Shown in pieces: positions 36,601 through 44,759 of a DNA stretch of 64,000 nt; position 1 is the stretch's first letter, and each line of letters starts with the position of its first letter. The translations under genes were made by a program, and so were the position numbers. Source of the DNA: Winogradskyella ursingii (GTDB lineage: Bacteria; Bacteroidota; Bacteroidia; Flavobacteriales; Flavobacteriaceae); assembly GCF_013403975.1 (NCBI RefSeq), contig NZ_JABFDH010000002.1, forward strand, positions 186,001 through 250,000, written 5' to 3'. The notes under the pieces are model-generated. The model was not told where the DNA came from and searched no databases. It saw nothing but the letters and a program-made list of their open reading frames with translations.

Positions 36601-38130
36601 ATCTAAAGTTACCTGGTTTCCGTCACAATCTGCTGTACCAGCATCAATTGTAAGGTCTTCACCCAAATCTCCACCTAGATTAAAACTTCCGGCCTCCAAA
36701 AATATGGCAGAGTCAAATGCAGAATCCCCTTGATCTGCTACCACTAATTTTATCTCATACGTCGTATTAGGAATAACATCTGCAGTTGCAGTTAACACAA
36801 TGGTTCTTCCGCCATAATTAGTTTCACCAATATTATAGCCTTCAAAAAACATTTGATTTGCTGGACAATTCGCGAAAGCATTTATATTCGTTATACTAAC
36901 TGGTGTCCCATCGGGCAATACAGCTAAATTAGTATATGCTGTTGTTCCTGCTTCCCTAAGCAAAAAAGCAAAACTATCAGAAAAATTGCATTCGTCACGT
37001 TGATTATACTCTTCCGATGCCATTATATACCTAAAACTTATACGATTAACGGTTGGGGTAAAATTAAATTTAACAAATGTCGCATCATTTGTGTTATTTT
37101 GCCCTAATGCCATTTCTAAGTCATTATCACCTGGCTGACCATTAAGATTACTCACTATTGGCGTAATAACCTGATTGCCACCCTGAAAAGCAACTCCTGT
37201 AGTTAATACTATCCCTTCTTCAAATGGAAAGTTAGTGGCACCACCATTTGTAAAGTATCCATAGCTTTTATTATTGGTATTACCTGGACTTCCATTTACC
37301 TGAACTGAAAAATTCTCGACCGCAGAACATCCACCCGTGACTAAAACTTGATCAACTAGTTCTTCAAGTGAAAGTTCGGATTGAGGATATGCTGAATTAT
37401 TTACAGTTACCAACGCTGGTAAAACCACAACATCAATTGTAACGCTATCTTCGCAACCTAGCGGATTATCATCTTGTACCGTAAAGGTTACTGTATAATT
37501 TCCGGGTTGATTAAAAGTATTTGACACATCCGTTCCGCTCGCCGAATTGCCATCTCCAAAATCCCAATCGTAAGTTGCACCCGTTCCGTTACCAGAAAAT
37601 GTAGCACTACCAGAAAAGTCGACTGTATCGCCAGGAAATACCTCAACAAATCCCGACCCGTTTTGAGCTGGATTGGTAGTATCTATAGAAGCAACGATCG
37701 TTTGGCATGGCGCCGCGCAAATAATATCTGCAGCAAATCCTGTAGTGTTTCCTGAGCCGTTGGTAGTGAACCTTAACGTTAAACATCCTGAAGTATTAGA
37801 AGCGGTCGCTTCAACTCTTCCAGGTGAAGTGGTGCCAGAAAATGTTCCTATAATTGGAGCAGTTGTATCCGTTCCATCATAAATTGTGAGGACATCTTGA
37901 CCTTCTTGGGTACTAAATGGAATAAAGTCTAAGATAATAAGCTCACCTGCGTTGACCGAGCACAAAGTGGTGACTATATCTTCGTTATTGCTGTAATTGC
38001 CAGATTCGCCTCCAGAATCAAAAAGCCGATCTGGAGCACAGCGGTTAAAACTGCCATTTTGCATTGTAAGATCTTGTGAAAAACCAAAACAACTAATAAA
38101 GAAAATAACAAAGAAAAGGGTCTTTTTCAT
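33604..38130 (-). CDS. Large T9SS-secreted multidomain surface protein, type B sorting domain
   Basis: A 1508-residue protein. Order: signal peptide (to GFSQ), CUB-like region (about 44-140), PKD domain (about 150-250, with DWDFGDGNSA), choice-of-anchor L domain (about 270-480, with SFRYIMASEEYN), an Ig-like region, six related modules of about 100 residues (about 577-1257, each with FDL..., a QDP-type turn, SYH, IYVRV and a late Cys), two further modules, and the T9SS type B gliding-motility C-terminal domain (about 1418-1508, YFTPNGDGTNDTW, IYIFDRYGKLL). Module six contains the insertion listed at 34411-34608. ATG 38130 gives a clean signal peptide. Surface adhesin or matrix protein by inference; cotranscribed with porP/sprF. 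Confidence 0.88.
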   Translation of the reverse strand: MKKTLFFVIFFISCFGFSQDLTMQNGSFNRCAPDRLFDSGGESGNYSNNEDIVTTLCSVNAGELIILDFIPFSTQEGQDVLTIYDGTDTTAPIIGTFSGTTSPGRVEATASNTSGCLTLRFTTNGSGNTTGFAADIICAAPCQTIVASIDTTNPAQNGSGFVEVFPGDTVDFSGSATFSGNGTGATYDWDFGDGNSASGTDVSNTFNQPGNYTVTFTVQDDNPLGCEDSVTIDVVVLPALVTVNNSAYPQSELSLEELVDQVLVTGGCSAVENFSVQVNGSPGNTNNKSYGYFTNGGATNFPFEEGIVLTTGVAFQGGNQVITPIVSNLNGQPGDNDLEMALGQNNTNDATFVKFNFTPTVNRISFRYIMASEEYNQRDECNFSDSFAFLLREAGTTAYTNLAVLPDGTPVSITNINAFANCPANQMFFEGYNIGETNYGGRTIVLTATADVIPNTTYEIKLVVADQGDSAFDSAIFLEAGSFNLGGDLGEDLTIDAGTADCDGNQVTLDTGASTATHTWFYAADPNMPNDTVEIMGETTSTLDVDQPGIYYVDVEFGTGCSTSDSILVEFRESPVANPAQDLILCDTDGNMEFDLSENNDDILGGQDPADYEISYHLTEQNAIDNAGALPLNYVDTNTTTQTIWARIASTDQLCFDITSFQIEYNALSVNDSLDPLENCDNSANNGFTEFMLTDRDDEVIGTNDPADVNVTYHDSFDNANDDMSPLASPYLNVVPNMEQVFVRLELVANPSCYFITTLDLIVLENPTANDATLSLCNANVESANDEFTEFNLTDREIDITGGATGIVVTYYERDADAQALTNEIDDPTAYTNQSVDGLPANPQTIYVVVRDILTDCISFTTLELEVLDTPNPTQSDNITPIERCDINNPGDGIEVFDLTENETLILNGETDITVTYHETPEGADSGNGEMIADPTQFSNVSTPEDIVYVRVTNNVSDCYVVVNFIIRVNPLPSIEPISDLLSCEVNTDGIDSFDLTVKDAEVLNGQDPSLYQVSYHSTLSDAQNLNAPLASPYTNQSNPQLIYVAITNTDTGCSASGESFNIGVEEAAVANPDMVPIVYELCDDNMEIDGDPTNDSVQFDLSTLDPEVLDGQDPTGYIVSYYTTQEAADIGTDPIPFIYENVSNTQTIYARVDNDNLVVVAISLDISALSTALDLNIDGNLDIFDTNGDDIFDLLDVNGDGLSDGIDTNADGIFEFVDVNGDGLGDPVDLNNDGTFDNLSDEFICYDTTSLILQVNPLPNFNLEDNYTLCLNTNGTEILDPLVIDTELSVADYIFEWFFNSTLLPEETGGAIMPNQGGMYQVIVTDRTTLCVNDLDVGITQVSESEPPILEVNLTTQAFEGKNVIEATATGFGDYEFSLDGGPWQDEGTFTNVSPGIRTITARDKNGCGIATEEVLVIDYPLYFTPNGDGTNDTWNIVGISTQPNAKIYIFDRYGKLLKELSPTGNGWDGTFNGNPLPTSDYWFRVTYNEPLTGQRKEFNAHFTLKR
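34411..34608 (-). repeat. Six in-frame 33-base repeats coding for 11-residue DxNxDG units
   Basis: Exactly 198 bases encode six units of eleven residues (DLNIDGNLDIF, DTNGDDIFDLL, DVNGDGLSDGI, DTNADGIFEFV, DVNGDGLGDPV, DLNNDGTFDNL). The Asp/Asn spacing resembles EF-hand or thrombospondin type 3 calcium loops. They interrupt the sixth 100-residue module of the large surface protein. Confidence 0.9.
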
Positions 38131-38281
38131 ATTTAGTTTTTTCAAACCAACAGACATAAACATGACTTACATCATGCTATATTTAAGTAGCAATTTTTAA
38201 TGAGCCCGAAATTTAACGAATTTATATGAATTGAATTACAAAACTCGGCCTTTAACATTAACGTATCCATTTGATATTTCA

Positions 38282-38289
38282 TATTTTTG
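38282..38289 (+). promoter_or_regulatory. Candidate -7 promoter element upstream of the Nfu gene
   Basis: TATTTTTG, fitting TAnnTTTG, lies 13 bases before the chosen ATG at 38303; this would give a very short leader. No TTG box at the expected spacing. It supports the shorter start over one 24 codons upstream. Confidence 0.35.
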
Positions 38290-38302
38290 CAAACAAAAAA
38301 AG

Positions 38303-39205
38303 ATGCCAAAAACAAAGATTTCTATTGTACCAACTTCAAACTCAGCAATACTGAAATTTGAAGCTGACCGGTTTTTGACCAACCATAATAGTTTTGAATT
38401 TAACAATATAGACGAGGCCAAAAACTCTCCTTTGGCACAACAACTGTTCTATCTTCCTTTTGTGAAGAAGGTTTATATAGCTTCAAACTTTATAGCTATA
38501 GAACGTTACAATATTGTAGAGTGGTCAGACGTACAGGATGAAGTGGCAGAGCAGATTGAGCAATATCTTTCCAGTGACGCCATTATAGTATCCGAAGAAG
38601 CACAGCAGCCAAAAGCAGCTGTTACGGTTTATGCAGAAAGCACTCCCAATCCTGCTGTTTTAAAGTTTGTATGCAACAAGGTCATTGTACCTACCTTATA
38701 TGAATTTAAGTCTATAGAAGAAGCAAAACTTTCTCCTATGGCAATGGAGTTGTTTCAATTTCCGTTTGTAAAAACAGTTTTTATGGAGAAGAATTTCATA
38801 TCCATAACAAAATATGATATTGTAGAATGGGAAGAGATTACTCTTCAATTAAGGGAGTTTATAAAAAATTATGTTGAAAAAGGTAAAACTATTCTTGCTG
38901 ATAATGCGCCGAAACAACTTAATAAAACCGAAACTGCGATTGAGCAAAAATTTGAAAAATTAGATGACATTTCAAAAAATATAGTTAATATTTTAGAAGA
39001 ATATATAAAACCTGCCGTCGCAAGCGACGGAGGTAATATTGAATTTAAATCCTACGACAAAGATACCAAGAAAGTAGAGGTGCTTTTACAGGGTGCCTGC
39101 AGTGGTTGTCCGTCTTCTACATTTACCTTAAAAAATGGTATTGAAAATATGCTTAAGGAAATGTTGAACGATCAAGCCATTACGGTCAACGCAATTAACA
39201 ATTAG
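38303..39205 (+). CDS. Nfu-type iron-sulfur cluster carrier with two Nfu_N domains
   Basis: A 300-residue protein. Two Nfu_N-like domains are in tandem: residues about 3-90 (SNSAILKFEADRFL, LFYLPFVKKVYIASNFIAIER) and about 115-200 (STPNPAVLKFVCNKVI, LFQFPFVKTVFMEKNFISITK). The NifU C-terminal domain (about 225-300) has ASDGGNIEFKSYDK and the cluster-binding Cys pair in QGACSGCPSS. It likely carries and delivers 4Fe-4S clusters. Most bacterial Nfu proteins have one or no N domain; the first copy here has lost the TPNP turn. ATG 38303 is chosen since residues before it are unlike the family. Dodecin follows. Confidence 0.9.
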   Translation: MPKTKISIVPTSNSAILKFEADRFLTNHNSFEFNNIDEAKNSPLAQQLFYLPFVKKVYIASNFIAIERYNIVEWSDVQDEVAEQIEQYLSSDAIIVSEEAQQPKAAVTVYAESTPNPAVLKFVCNKVIVPTLYEFKSIEEAKLSPMAMELFQFPFVKTVFMEKNFISITKYDIVEWEEITLQLREFIKNYVEKGKTILADNAPKQLNKTETAIEQKFEKLDDISKNIVNILEEYIKPAVASDGGNIEFKSYDKDTKKVEVLLQGACSGCPSSTFTLKNGIENMLKEMLNDQAITVNAINN

Positions 39206-39272
39206 TTAACGACATTTGCTCCATAATTTCTTATATTATACTTTAAATAGTATTAATCTAAAATTAAACAAA

Positions 39273-39473
39273 ATGGCAGTATTAAAAGTATTAGAAATAT
39301 TAGCAAACTCTGACAAAAGTTGGGAAGATGCTACAAGAAAAGCAGTAAAAGAAGCTTCTAAAACAGTTAATAATATTCGTTCCGTATACATTAATGAGCA
39401 AACAGCAGTAGTAAAAGATAACGATGTTACTGAATTTAGAGTCAATGTTAAGTTGACTTTTGAAGTAAATTAA
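39273..39473 (+). CDS. Dodecin family protein
   Basis: A 66-residue protein with the dodecin plan of one helix and three strands: MAVLKVLEILANSDKSWEDA, then ATRKAVKEASKTVNNIRSVY and EFRVNVKLTFEV. Dodecins form hollow dodecamers that bind flavins or coenzyme A and buffer them. The flavin-stacking Trp is present in KSWEDA. ATG 39273 is preferred because it gives the normal dodecin length; an upstream alternative would add 19 unrelated residues. It is 67 bases after the Nfu gene. Confidence 0.9.
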   Translation: MAVLKVLEILANSDKSWEDATRKAVKEASKTVNNIRSVYINEQTAVVKDNDVTEFRVNVKLTFEVN

Positions 39474-39562
39474 CGTAAAAATCTAATCTTCAATGAGCGG
39501 TATAGTTTTTGATGTATTATAAGGGAAGATTAATTTTTTAAGAAATAACCAAAATAATTATT

Positions 39563-40276
39563 ATGAAACATTTAATTATAATTTTTGCTGTTTTAGCAAG
39601 TTTTAATATTACAAACGCTCAATCCACGGCAAGTCCTACGAATGTAGACGGCGCTGGATTAATTGGTCAGTATATGACAACAAAGGTAACTGCAGCGAAA
39701 GAGCCTGAAAATATTCAAGGATCGAAGTATCTTTCAGAACAGTTCTTACCAATCAAAATTTTTAACCAAAAAGAAGATAAAAGGTTTTTGGCTAAATATA
39801 ATGCCTTCACTGGCAATATGGAAGTTAAAGAGATGGATAGTAAAACTGATGATTTCTATGTGCTTTCGAAGGATATAAATGATATTTCATTAGAATTTAC
39901 TACGAGTGGAGAATTATATCAAACCTATGAATACGTAAATGAAGATAATGAATCAAAAAAAGACTTTTTTGTAAATCTCGTCAAAACTAATAGAGTTTCT
40001 TTATTAAAAAAACAGGAGGTTAAATTTGAACCAGCTAAACCTGCAAAATCAAGTTATGAAAAAAGCAGGCCTGCAAAGTACGAGAGACAAAAAGATGAAT
40101 ATTACATTAAAATCGGCGCAGAAAAAGCTATGCCACTTCCTTCTAATAAAAATGATATAGCGGAGCTTTTTCCAAAGTATGAGAAGGAAATCAAAACTTT
40201 TATAAAGAAAAATAGAATAAAAACTTCCAAAGAGGAAGATTTGATATCGTTAGTAAAATATATCAACCAACTTTAG
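39563..40276 (+). CDS. Exported protein of unknown function
   Basis: A 237-residue protein with a clear signal peptide (MKHLIIIFAVLASFNITNAQ). The mature part is hydrophilic and Lys/Glu-rich. Residues about 50-140 alternate strand-like segments (FLPIKIFNQKEDKRFLAKYN, DDFYVLSKD, ISLEFTTSGELYQTYEYV), and the C-terminal half is predicted helical (IAELFPKYEKEIKTFIKKNR). I recognise no family. It has no lipobox or sorting domain, so it is presumably periplasmic. A perfect hairpin lies just after the stop, and an MscS gene follows in the same direction. Confidence 0.7.
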   Translation: MKHLIIIFAVLASFNITNAQSTASPTNVDGAGLIGQYMTTKVTAAKEPENIQGSKYLSEQFLPIKIFNQKEDKRFLAKYNAFTGNMEVKEMDSKTDDFYVLSKDINDISLEFTTSGELYQTYEYVNEDNESKKDFFVNLVKTNRVSLLKKQEVKFEPAKPAKSSYEKSRPAKYERQKDEYYIKIGAEKAMPLPSNKNDIAELFPKYEKEIKTFIKKNRIKTSKEEDLISLVKYINQL

Positions 40277-40283
40277 AGAGTTT

Positions 40284-40303
40284 ACTCTGTAAGTTTACAG
40301 AGT
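40284..40303. other. Perfect hairpin after the unknown exported protein gene
   Basis: ACTCTGTAA and TTACAGAGT form a nine-base-pair palindrome with a two-base centre, eight bases after the stop. No T-run follows, so it may be an RNA 3'-end structure or a protein-binding palindrome rather than an intrinsic terminator. Confidence 0.4.
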
Positions 40304-40462
40304 TACAAGTATTTCAAATGTGTGAGTTTAAAATGTCTAACTAGAAATTTTATAATATGTATAATTTCTAATGTCACTTTGATCTTACACATTTTTATTT
40401 GGCTAGTGCCGAAATAAATTTTAACAACCTAAATATTAACCAAATTACATTACCAAAATTTT

Positions 40463-41287
40463 ATGGAAACACAGAAATGGATTGATGCAGGATACAATTT
40501 AATTATTGAGTTTGCACCAAAAGTGCTCGCGGCAATAACTATATGGATAGTTGGAAGCTGGCTTATAAACATACTGATTAGAGGAGTCAGAAAAGCAATG
40601 AACAAAGCCAACTATGACGAAAGCCTAAAAACATTTTTGCTCAATTTACTTAAATGGACTTTCAAAGTTGTTTTGATTTTAGTAGTGTTAGGTACAGTTG
40701 GTATTGAAACAACATCATTTGCAGCAGTAATTGCGGCAACTGGTTTGGCGATTGGTCTTGCCCTTCAGGGTTCTTTGGCCAATTTCGCAGGTGGTGTTCT
40801 CATCCTAATAATAAAACCGTTTAAAATTGGTGATTTTATCAAAGCTCAAGGGGTAGAAGGAACGGTAAAGGAGATTTCTATTTTTAATACCAAATTAAAC
40901 ACTTTTGGTAATCAACTAGCTATCATTCCTAATGGAAAACTCTCAAACGACAACATCATTAATTTCACTGGCGAAAATATAAGGCGAGAAAATTTAACCT
41001 TCGGTGTGAGTTATGATAGTGATATTAAATTAACAAAAGACATTCTTCTTGAATTGGTCAATGAGCAAGAATTAGTGCTACAAGAGGAAGGAAAAATACC
41101 AATGGTTGTAGTGGCAGAACTTGCAGATAGCTCTGTAAATCTTTCTCTTCGTTATTGGGCCAAAAACGAGGACTTTTGGAATATACGCTGGACTGTCTTA
41201 GAGAAAGGCAAAAAACGTTTAGAAGCGGCCGGAATTGAGATACCATTTCCTCAAACAGATGTACATTTATATAAAGAAACGACTTAA
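40463..41287 (+). CDS. Small-conductance mechanosensitive channel, MscS family
   Basis: A 274-residue minimal MscS. Three membrane helices in the first 120 residues: the third is the pore helix, with GLAIGLALQGSLANFAGGVLI giving the Gly/Ala packing pattern. After it the family loop PFKIGDFIKAQGVEGTVKEI and the beta domain with NTFGNQLAIIPNGKLSND, then a C-terminal alpha/beta domain ending PFPQTDVHLY. It opens on hypo-osmotic shock to release solutes. Its stop codon overlaps that of the convergent tsaB: the four bases 41284-41287 (TTAA) supply both stops. Confidence 0.93.
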   Translation: METQKWIDAGYNLIIEFAPKVLAAITIWIVGSWLINILIRGVRKAMNKANYDESLKTFLLNLLKWTFKVVLILVVLGTVGIETTSFAAVIAATGLAIGLALQGSLANFAGGVLILIIKPFKIGDFIKAQGVEGTVKEISIFNTKLNTFGNQLAIIPNGKLSNDNIINFTGENIRRENLTFGVSYDSDIKLTKDILLELVNEQELVLQEEGKIPMVVVAELADSSVNLSLRYWAKNEDFWNIRWTVLEKGKKRLEAAGIEIPFPQTDVHLYKETT

Positions 41288-41955
41288 GCCTTTTTCTTTA
41301 AAGCAACAAAATCCTTTAAATAATAAGGTTCAAAGTAAGCGACATCTTCGGTGTCGCTTTTTTTATATTTCAGTTCGGAAAGTAGAGCCATTTCTTTAGC
41401 TGACGGCAACTTACCCTCAATAAACACGGCATTTGTATGCTGAATAAGCTGTTTGGTCTTCTTAACTCCGTTACCAATAAAATACACCTTTGATTGGTTT
41501 AGAATTTCTTTGAAACTGTTTTCATCCAATATTTGAGCTTCTATTGATCGATGTATATTTAATTCCGAATCAAAAATAGCGGAATATACTTCCATACGTC
41601 TTGCGTCTAACATAGGTACTATAAAACCATCACCCGTATCAACCTGAAGTGCTAAGCTTTTTAGGGTGTCTATAGCCAATAACGGCTTATTGAGCGCGTA
41701 GCATAATCCCTTTGCTGAAGAAACACCAATGCGTAAGCCAGTATAAGAACCAGGTCCTTTGCTTACTGCAACTGCGTCAATAGATTTTGGGTCTGCTCCA
41801 GCCATATCAAAAACTTTATCAATAAAAACATGTAAGGTTTCTGCATGAGAATAGCCAGAATTGTAGTCTTCTTTTAAAACCAAAATCTCTCCATCTTGCG
41901 ATAGAGAGACTGAGCAATTTGTTGTGGCTGTTTCTATATTAAGAATTAACCCCAT
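41284..41955 (-). CDS. tsaB: tRNA threonylcarbamoyladenosine biosynthesis protein TsaB
   Basis: A 223-residue ASKHA-fold protein, partner of TsaD in making t6A37 of ANN-decoding tRNAs. The N-terminal LNIETATTNCSVSLSQDG, then DAVAVSKGPGSYTGLRIGVSSAKGL (given in part) and LLAIDTLKSLA are characteristic. It lacks the metal-binding His motif of TsaD, as expected. It is the last gene of the efflux operon, 11 bases after an adaptor protein, which is a common position in flavobacteria without a known functional link. Convergent with mscS. Confidence 0.93.
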   Translation of the reverse strand: MGLILNIETATTNCSVSLSQDGEILVLKEDYNSGYSHAETLHVFIDKVFDMAGADPKSIDAVAVSKGPGSYTGLRIGVSSAKGLCYALNKPLLAIDTLKSLALQVDTGDGFIVPMLDARRMEVYSAIFDSELNIHRSIEAQILDENSFKEILNQSKVYFIGNGVKKTKQLIQHTNAVFIEGKLPSAKEMALLSELKYKKSDTEDVAYFEPYYLKDFVALKKKA

Positions 41956-41966
41956 TTTTAATTTTC

Positions 41967-43262
41967 TTAGTTTTCATTGTTAAGAGCCAAATCTTTACTT
42001 TTTACTTCAACGTCATCACCAGGCTTCAACATTTTAGACACCATATTATATGGTCCAGTAATAATTTTATCGTTCTTATCTAATCCTGACACGATTTCAA
42101 TATTAGTGTCATCTTGAATGCCTGTTTTAACTACTTTTAATTTGGCCTTTCCGTTATCGTTTACAAATACGCATTCAAACTTTTGTTCCTCAACAGATCC
42201 TATCTCAGTGCTTGTTGGAGACTTACTATATGGTGAGCTTGTAGAACTTGTATCTGTTTTTATCACAATTGCACTAATAGGAACAGCAATTGCGTTCTCT
42301 CTCTTTTTAGTAATAATGTCTACAGTAGCTGTCATGCCAGGTCTAAAAGGTGAGTAGGTTTCAGGCTTTCCTTCGGTTAAATCTTCATAGGATTTTTCTA
42401 AAATTCTTACTTTTACCTTAAAGTTAGTCACTTGATCTGCCGCCAAAGTTCCCGCTGCTGAATTAGCTATTTCGGTTACTACGCCTTTAAATTCTTTCTT
42501 TAAATATGCATCAACTTCAACAATTGTAGAGTCTCCTATTTGGACCTTAACAATATCATTTTCATTTACATCTACTTCAACTTCCATGTTATTAAGGTTA
42601 GCCACTCTTAAAATTTCCGTTCCAGCCATTTGCTGTGTACCAACAACACGTTCTCCTAATTCGACGCTCAATAATGAAATTGTTCCGCTCATAGGTGCGT
42701 AAATCGTTGTACGGTTTAGGTTGTCTTTTGCTTCGTTTACGGTTGCAGCAGCGCTTTGCACATTATAATAAGCAGAACTTCTACTTGCCTGAGCAGTTTC
42801 ATATGCTGCAACTGCCCTATCCCAATCTGCTTTAGAAATTACCCCTTTTTCAAAGAGTCTTTTACTTCTTTCGTAGTCTGCTTTAGCTTGTTTTAAATTA
42901 GCTTCGGCTTGTTCTAAACCTGCTCTTACATTTTGGTAGGAAGCTTGTGATCTACTTACTGCGGATTGTATTAAATCTGGATTTACCCTCACCAACAAGT
43001 CTCCTTTTTTAACTTCGTCACCTTCCTTAAATGGTAGCGCTAAAATTTCACCTGAAACTTCGGAAGAAATTTTTACTTCTACTTCTGGTTGAATTTTTCC
43101 GGTAGCAGAAACGGTTTCAACAATATCCTTTAAAGCTACTTCCTGTACTGTAACTTCTTTAAAGTTACCTTTTTCACCAAACCACCCCATTTTAGAGCCA
43201 GCCACTAAGACAATAAGTGCTACAACTACTACTCCAATGATTATTTTTACTGTTTTACTCAT
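41967..43262 (-). CDS. Periplasmic adaptor (MacA-like), second in the operon
   Basis: A 431-residue membrane-fusion protein anchored by an N-terminal helix (residues about 5-22). Lipoyl-type halves flank a long coiled coil: VSATGKIQPEVEVKISSEVSGEI, then the coil with SRSQASYQNVRAGLEQAEAN and ATVNEAKDNLNRTTIYAPMSG, and a barrel region. It links an inner-membrane transporter to a TolC-like channel. It differs from the adaptor at 44760 in having a longer coiled coil and a Ser/Thr-rich insertion (SSTSSPYSKSPTSTEIGS, residues about 345-362). Two bases after the TolC gene and 11 bases before tsaB. Confidence 0.9.
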   Translation of the reverse strand: MSKTVKIIIGVVVVALIVLVAGSKMGWFGEKGNFKEVTVQEVALKDIVETVSATGKIQPEVEVKISSEVSGEILALPFKEGDEVKKGDLLVRVNPDLIQSAVSRSQASYQNVRAGLEQAEANLKQAKADYERSKRLFEKGVISKADWDRAVAAYETAQASRSSAYYNVQSAAATVNEAKDNLNRTTIYAPMSGTISLLSVELGERVVGTQQMAGTEILRVANLNNMEVEVDVNENDIVKVQIGDSTIVEVDAYLKKEFKGVVTEIANSAAGTLAADQVTNFKVKVRILEKSYEDLTEGKPETYSPFRPGMTATVDIITKKRENAIAVPISAIVIKTDTSSTSSPYSKSPTSTEIGSVEEQKFECVFVNDNGKAKLKVVKTGIQDDTNIEIVSGLDKNDKIITGPYNMVSKMLKPGDDVEVKSKDLALNNEN

Positions 43263-43264
43263 AA

Positions 43265-44707
43265 TTAAAATTTTAATTCTGTTGCGGGAATCCCAAAATA
43301 CAATTCTAGAACTTTTAGCTTAAAAATGTAATCGTATTTTGCTCTATTCAATTCGATTTTAGAATTATCGTATCGTAACTTGGATTGACTGAAGTCAAAT
43401 GCATTTGTTAATCCAACGTCGTAACGTTCCTTAGCATAATCATACGCCAACTCTTGGGATTCTACAGCTGTTTGTGCCGCTTCATAAGATTTTAAAGCAC
43501 CTTTTGCATCTACATAGGCTTGGTACACCGTTGATTCGAGATCTAGTTCTGCTTGCTCTAATTGAAATTTGGTACGTTCCAAATTAACTCTGCTTCTCTG
43601 AATATTTCCTTTTGTGTTAAAACCGTTCAAAATGGGAATGTTAAGTGATAAGCCATAACCAATACCATCGTTTTGGTATAACTGATCAAAAAACGGATCT
43701 GCACCTACTTCTCTTGGAACGGTATTAGGAAATTCGCCAATTACCGCTTGTCCCGTTCCTTCAACAGTACCAATTTGTCGTACTGTAACTGGATCATTAG
43801 GATCTGCTACCTGAATAAATGAAGTTGCATCTGTATAACGTGTGTCATATCCAAAAAATGCCGAAAGTGTTGGATAATTTGCTCCTTTAGCAATTTGAAG
43901 ATCTTTTTTTGCTAATTCTACGCTTTGCTCTGCTATTTTAATTTCAGATCTATTTTCTTTTGCTTTCGCTATTATTTCGTAAACATTTTTATTGGTAATA
44001 TCTTCATCAGATATATCGTAACCTTCATCTATTATATCAAAATTTTCATAATCTTTAATCAATAACAACTGTGCTAAACTTATAAGTGAAATTTGTATTT
44101 GATTTTGGGCATTGATGATAGACTGCTGTTCACTAGCATTGGTAGCCTGTATTTCGAGTAGGTCTCCTCTAGGCAACGAACCTGCTTCTACCAATTGTTG
44201 AGTTCTTTCAATCTGCTCTTGAGTTACTTGGTTTTGTGATTGCAATACCTCTAGATTCGCTTTATTGAGAATAACCTGAAGATAATTGTTCGCCACAAAA
44301 AGAGAAATATCATCTTTCATTTTATCTAGACGGTATTGACTTGCCAATTTAGAAATATCGGCACGTTGCAACTGTCTAAAGTTTCTTAGACCATCAAATA
44401 GTGTATAACCGACGTTAATCCTTCCTGTAGCGGATAAAAATGTCGTGGTCTGAGCATTATTGGTTACTGGGTTAAAACTAAGTCCCGTATTTTCTGAAAC
44501 ACTGGTACTTGCATTTATACTCGGAATAAAATTTCCTTTAGCTGTTAATTTGTCGACATCTGCCAATTCTACATCCAGCTCGCTCTGCTTAACGGAAATA
44601 TTATTCTCCAATGCATATTCTACGCATTCTTTGAGCGTCCATTTTTTGGATTGGGCTTGTAAACTTATTGTTACTAAAACAATGAAAAGACTAACTATTT
44701 TTTTCAT
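43265..44707 (-). CDS. TolC-family outer-membrane efflux protein
   Basis: A 480-residue protein with a signal peptide (TISLQAQ) and two duplicated OEP halves. The helix-rich pattern includes WTLKECVEYALENNISVKQSEL, VGYTLFDGLRNFRQLQRADIS, LSLNIPILNGFNTKGNIQRSR (each given in part) and the closing YDVGLTNAFDFSQSKLRYDN. It forms the trimeric exit duct used with the adaptors and ABC permeases encoded beside it. It lies between the two adaptor genes, 52 bases after one and two bases before the other. Confidence 0.92.
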   Translation of the reverse strand: MKKIVSLFIVLVTISLQAQSKKWTLKECVEYALENNISVKQSELDVELADVDKLTAKGNFIPSINASTSVSENTGLSFNPVTNNAQTTTFLSATGRINVGYTLFDGLRNFRQLQRADISKLASQYRLDKMKDDISLFVANNYLQVILNKANLEVLQSQNQVTQEQIERTQQLVEAGSLPRGDLLEIQATNASEQQSIINAQNQIQISLISLAQLLLIKDYENFDIIDEGYDISDEDITNKNVYEIIAKAKENRSEIKIAEQSVELAKKDLQIAKGANYPTLSAFFGYDTRYTDATSFIQVADPNDPVTVRQIGTVEGTGQAVIGEFPNTVPREVGADPFFDQLYQNDGIGYGLSLNIPILNGFNTKGNIQRSRVNLERTKFQLEQAELDLESTVYQAYVDAKGALKSYEAAQTAVESQELAYDYAKERYDVGLTNAFDFSQSKLRYDNSKIELNRAKYDYIFKLKVLELYFGIPATELKF

Positions 44708-44759
44708 AATAAACTATATGTCTATGTAAATGTGAAAGTGTTACACTAAAATTTTAAAA

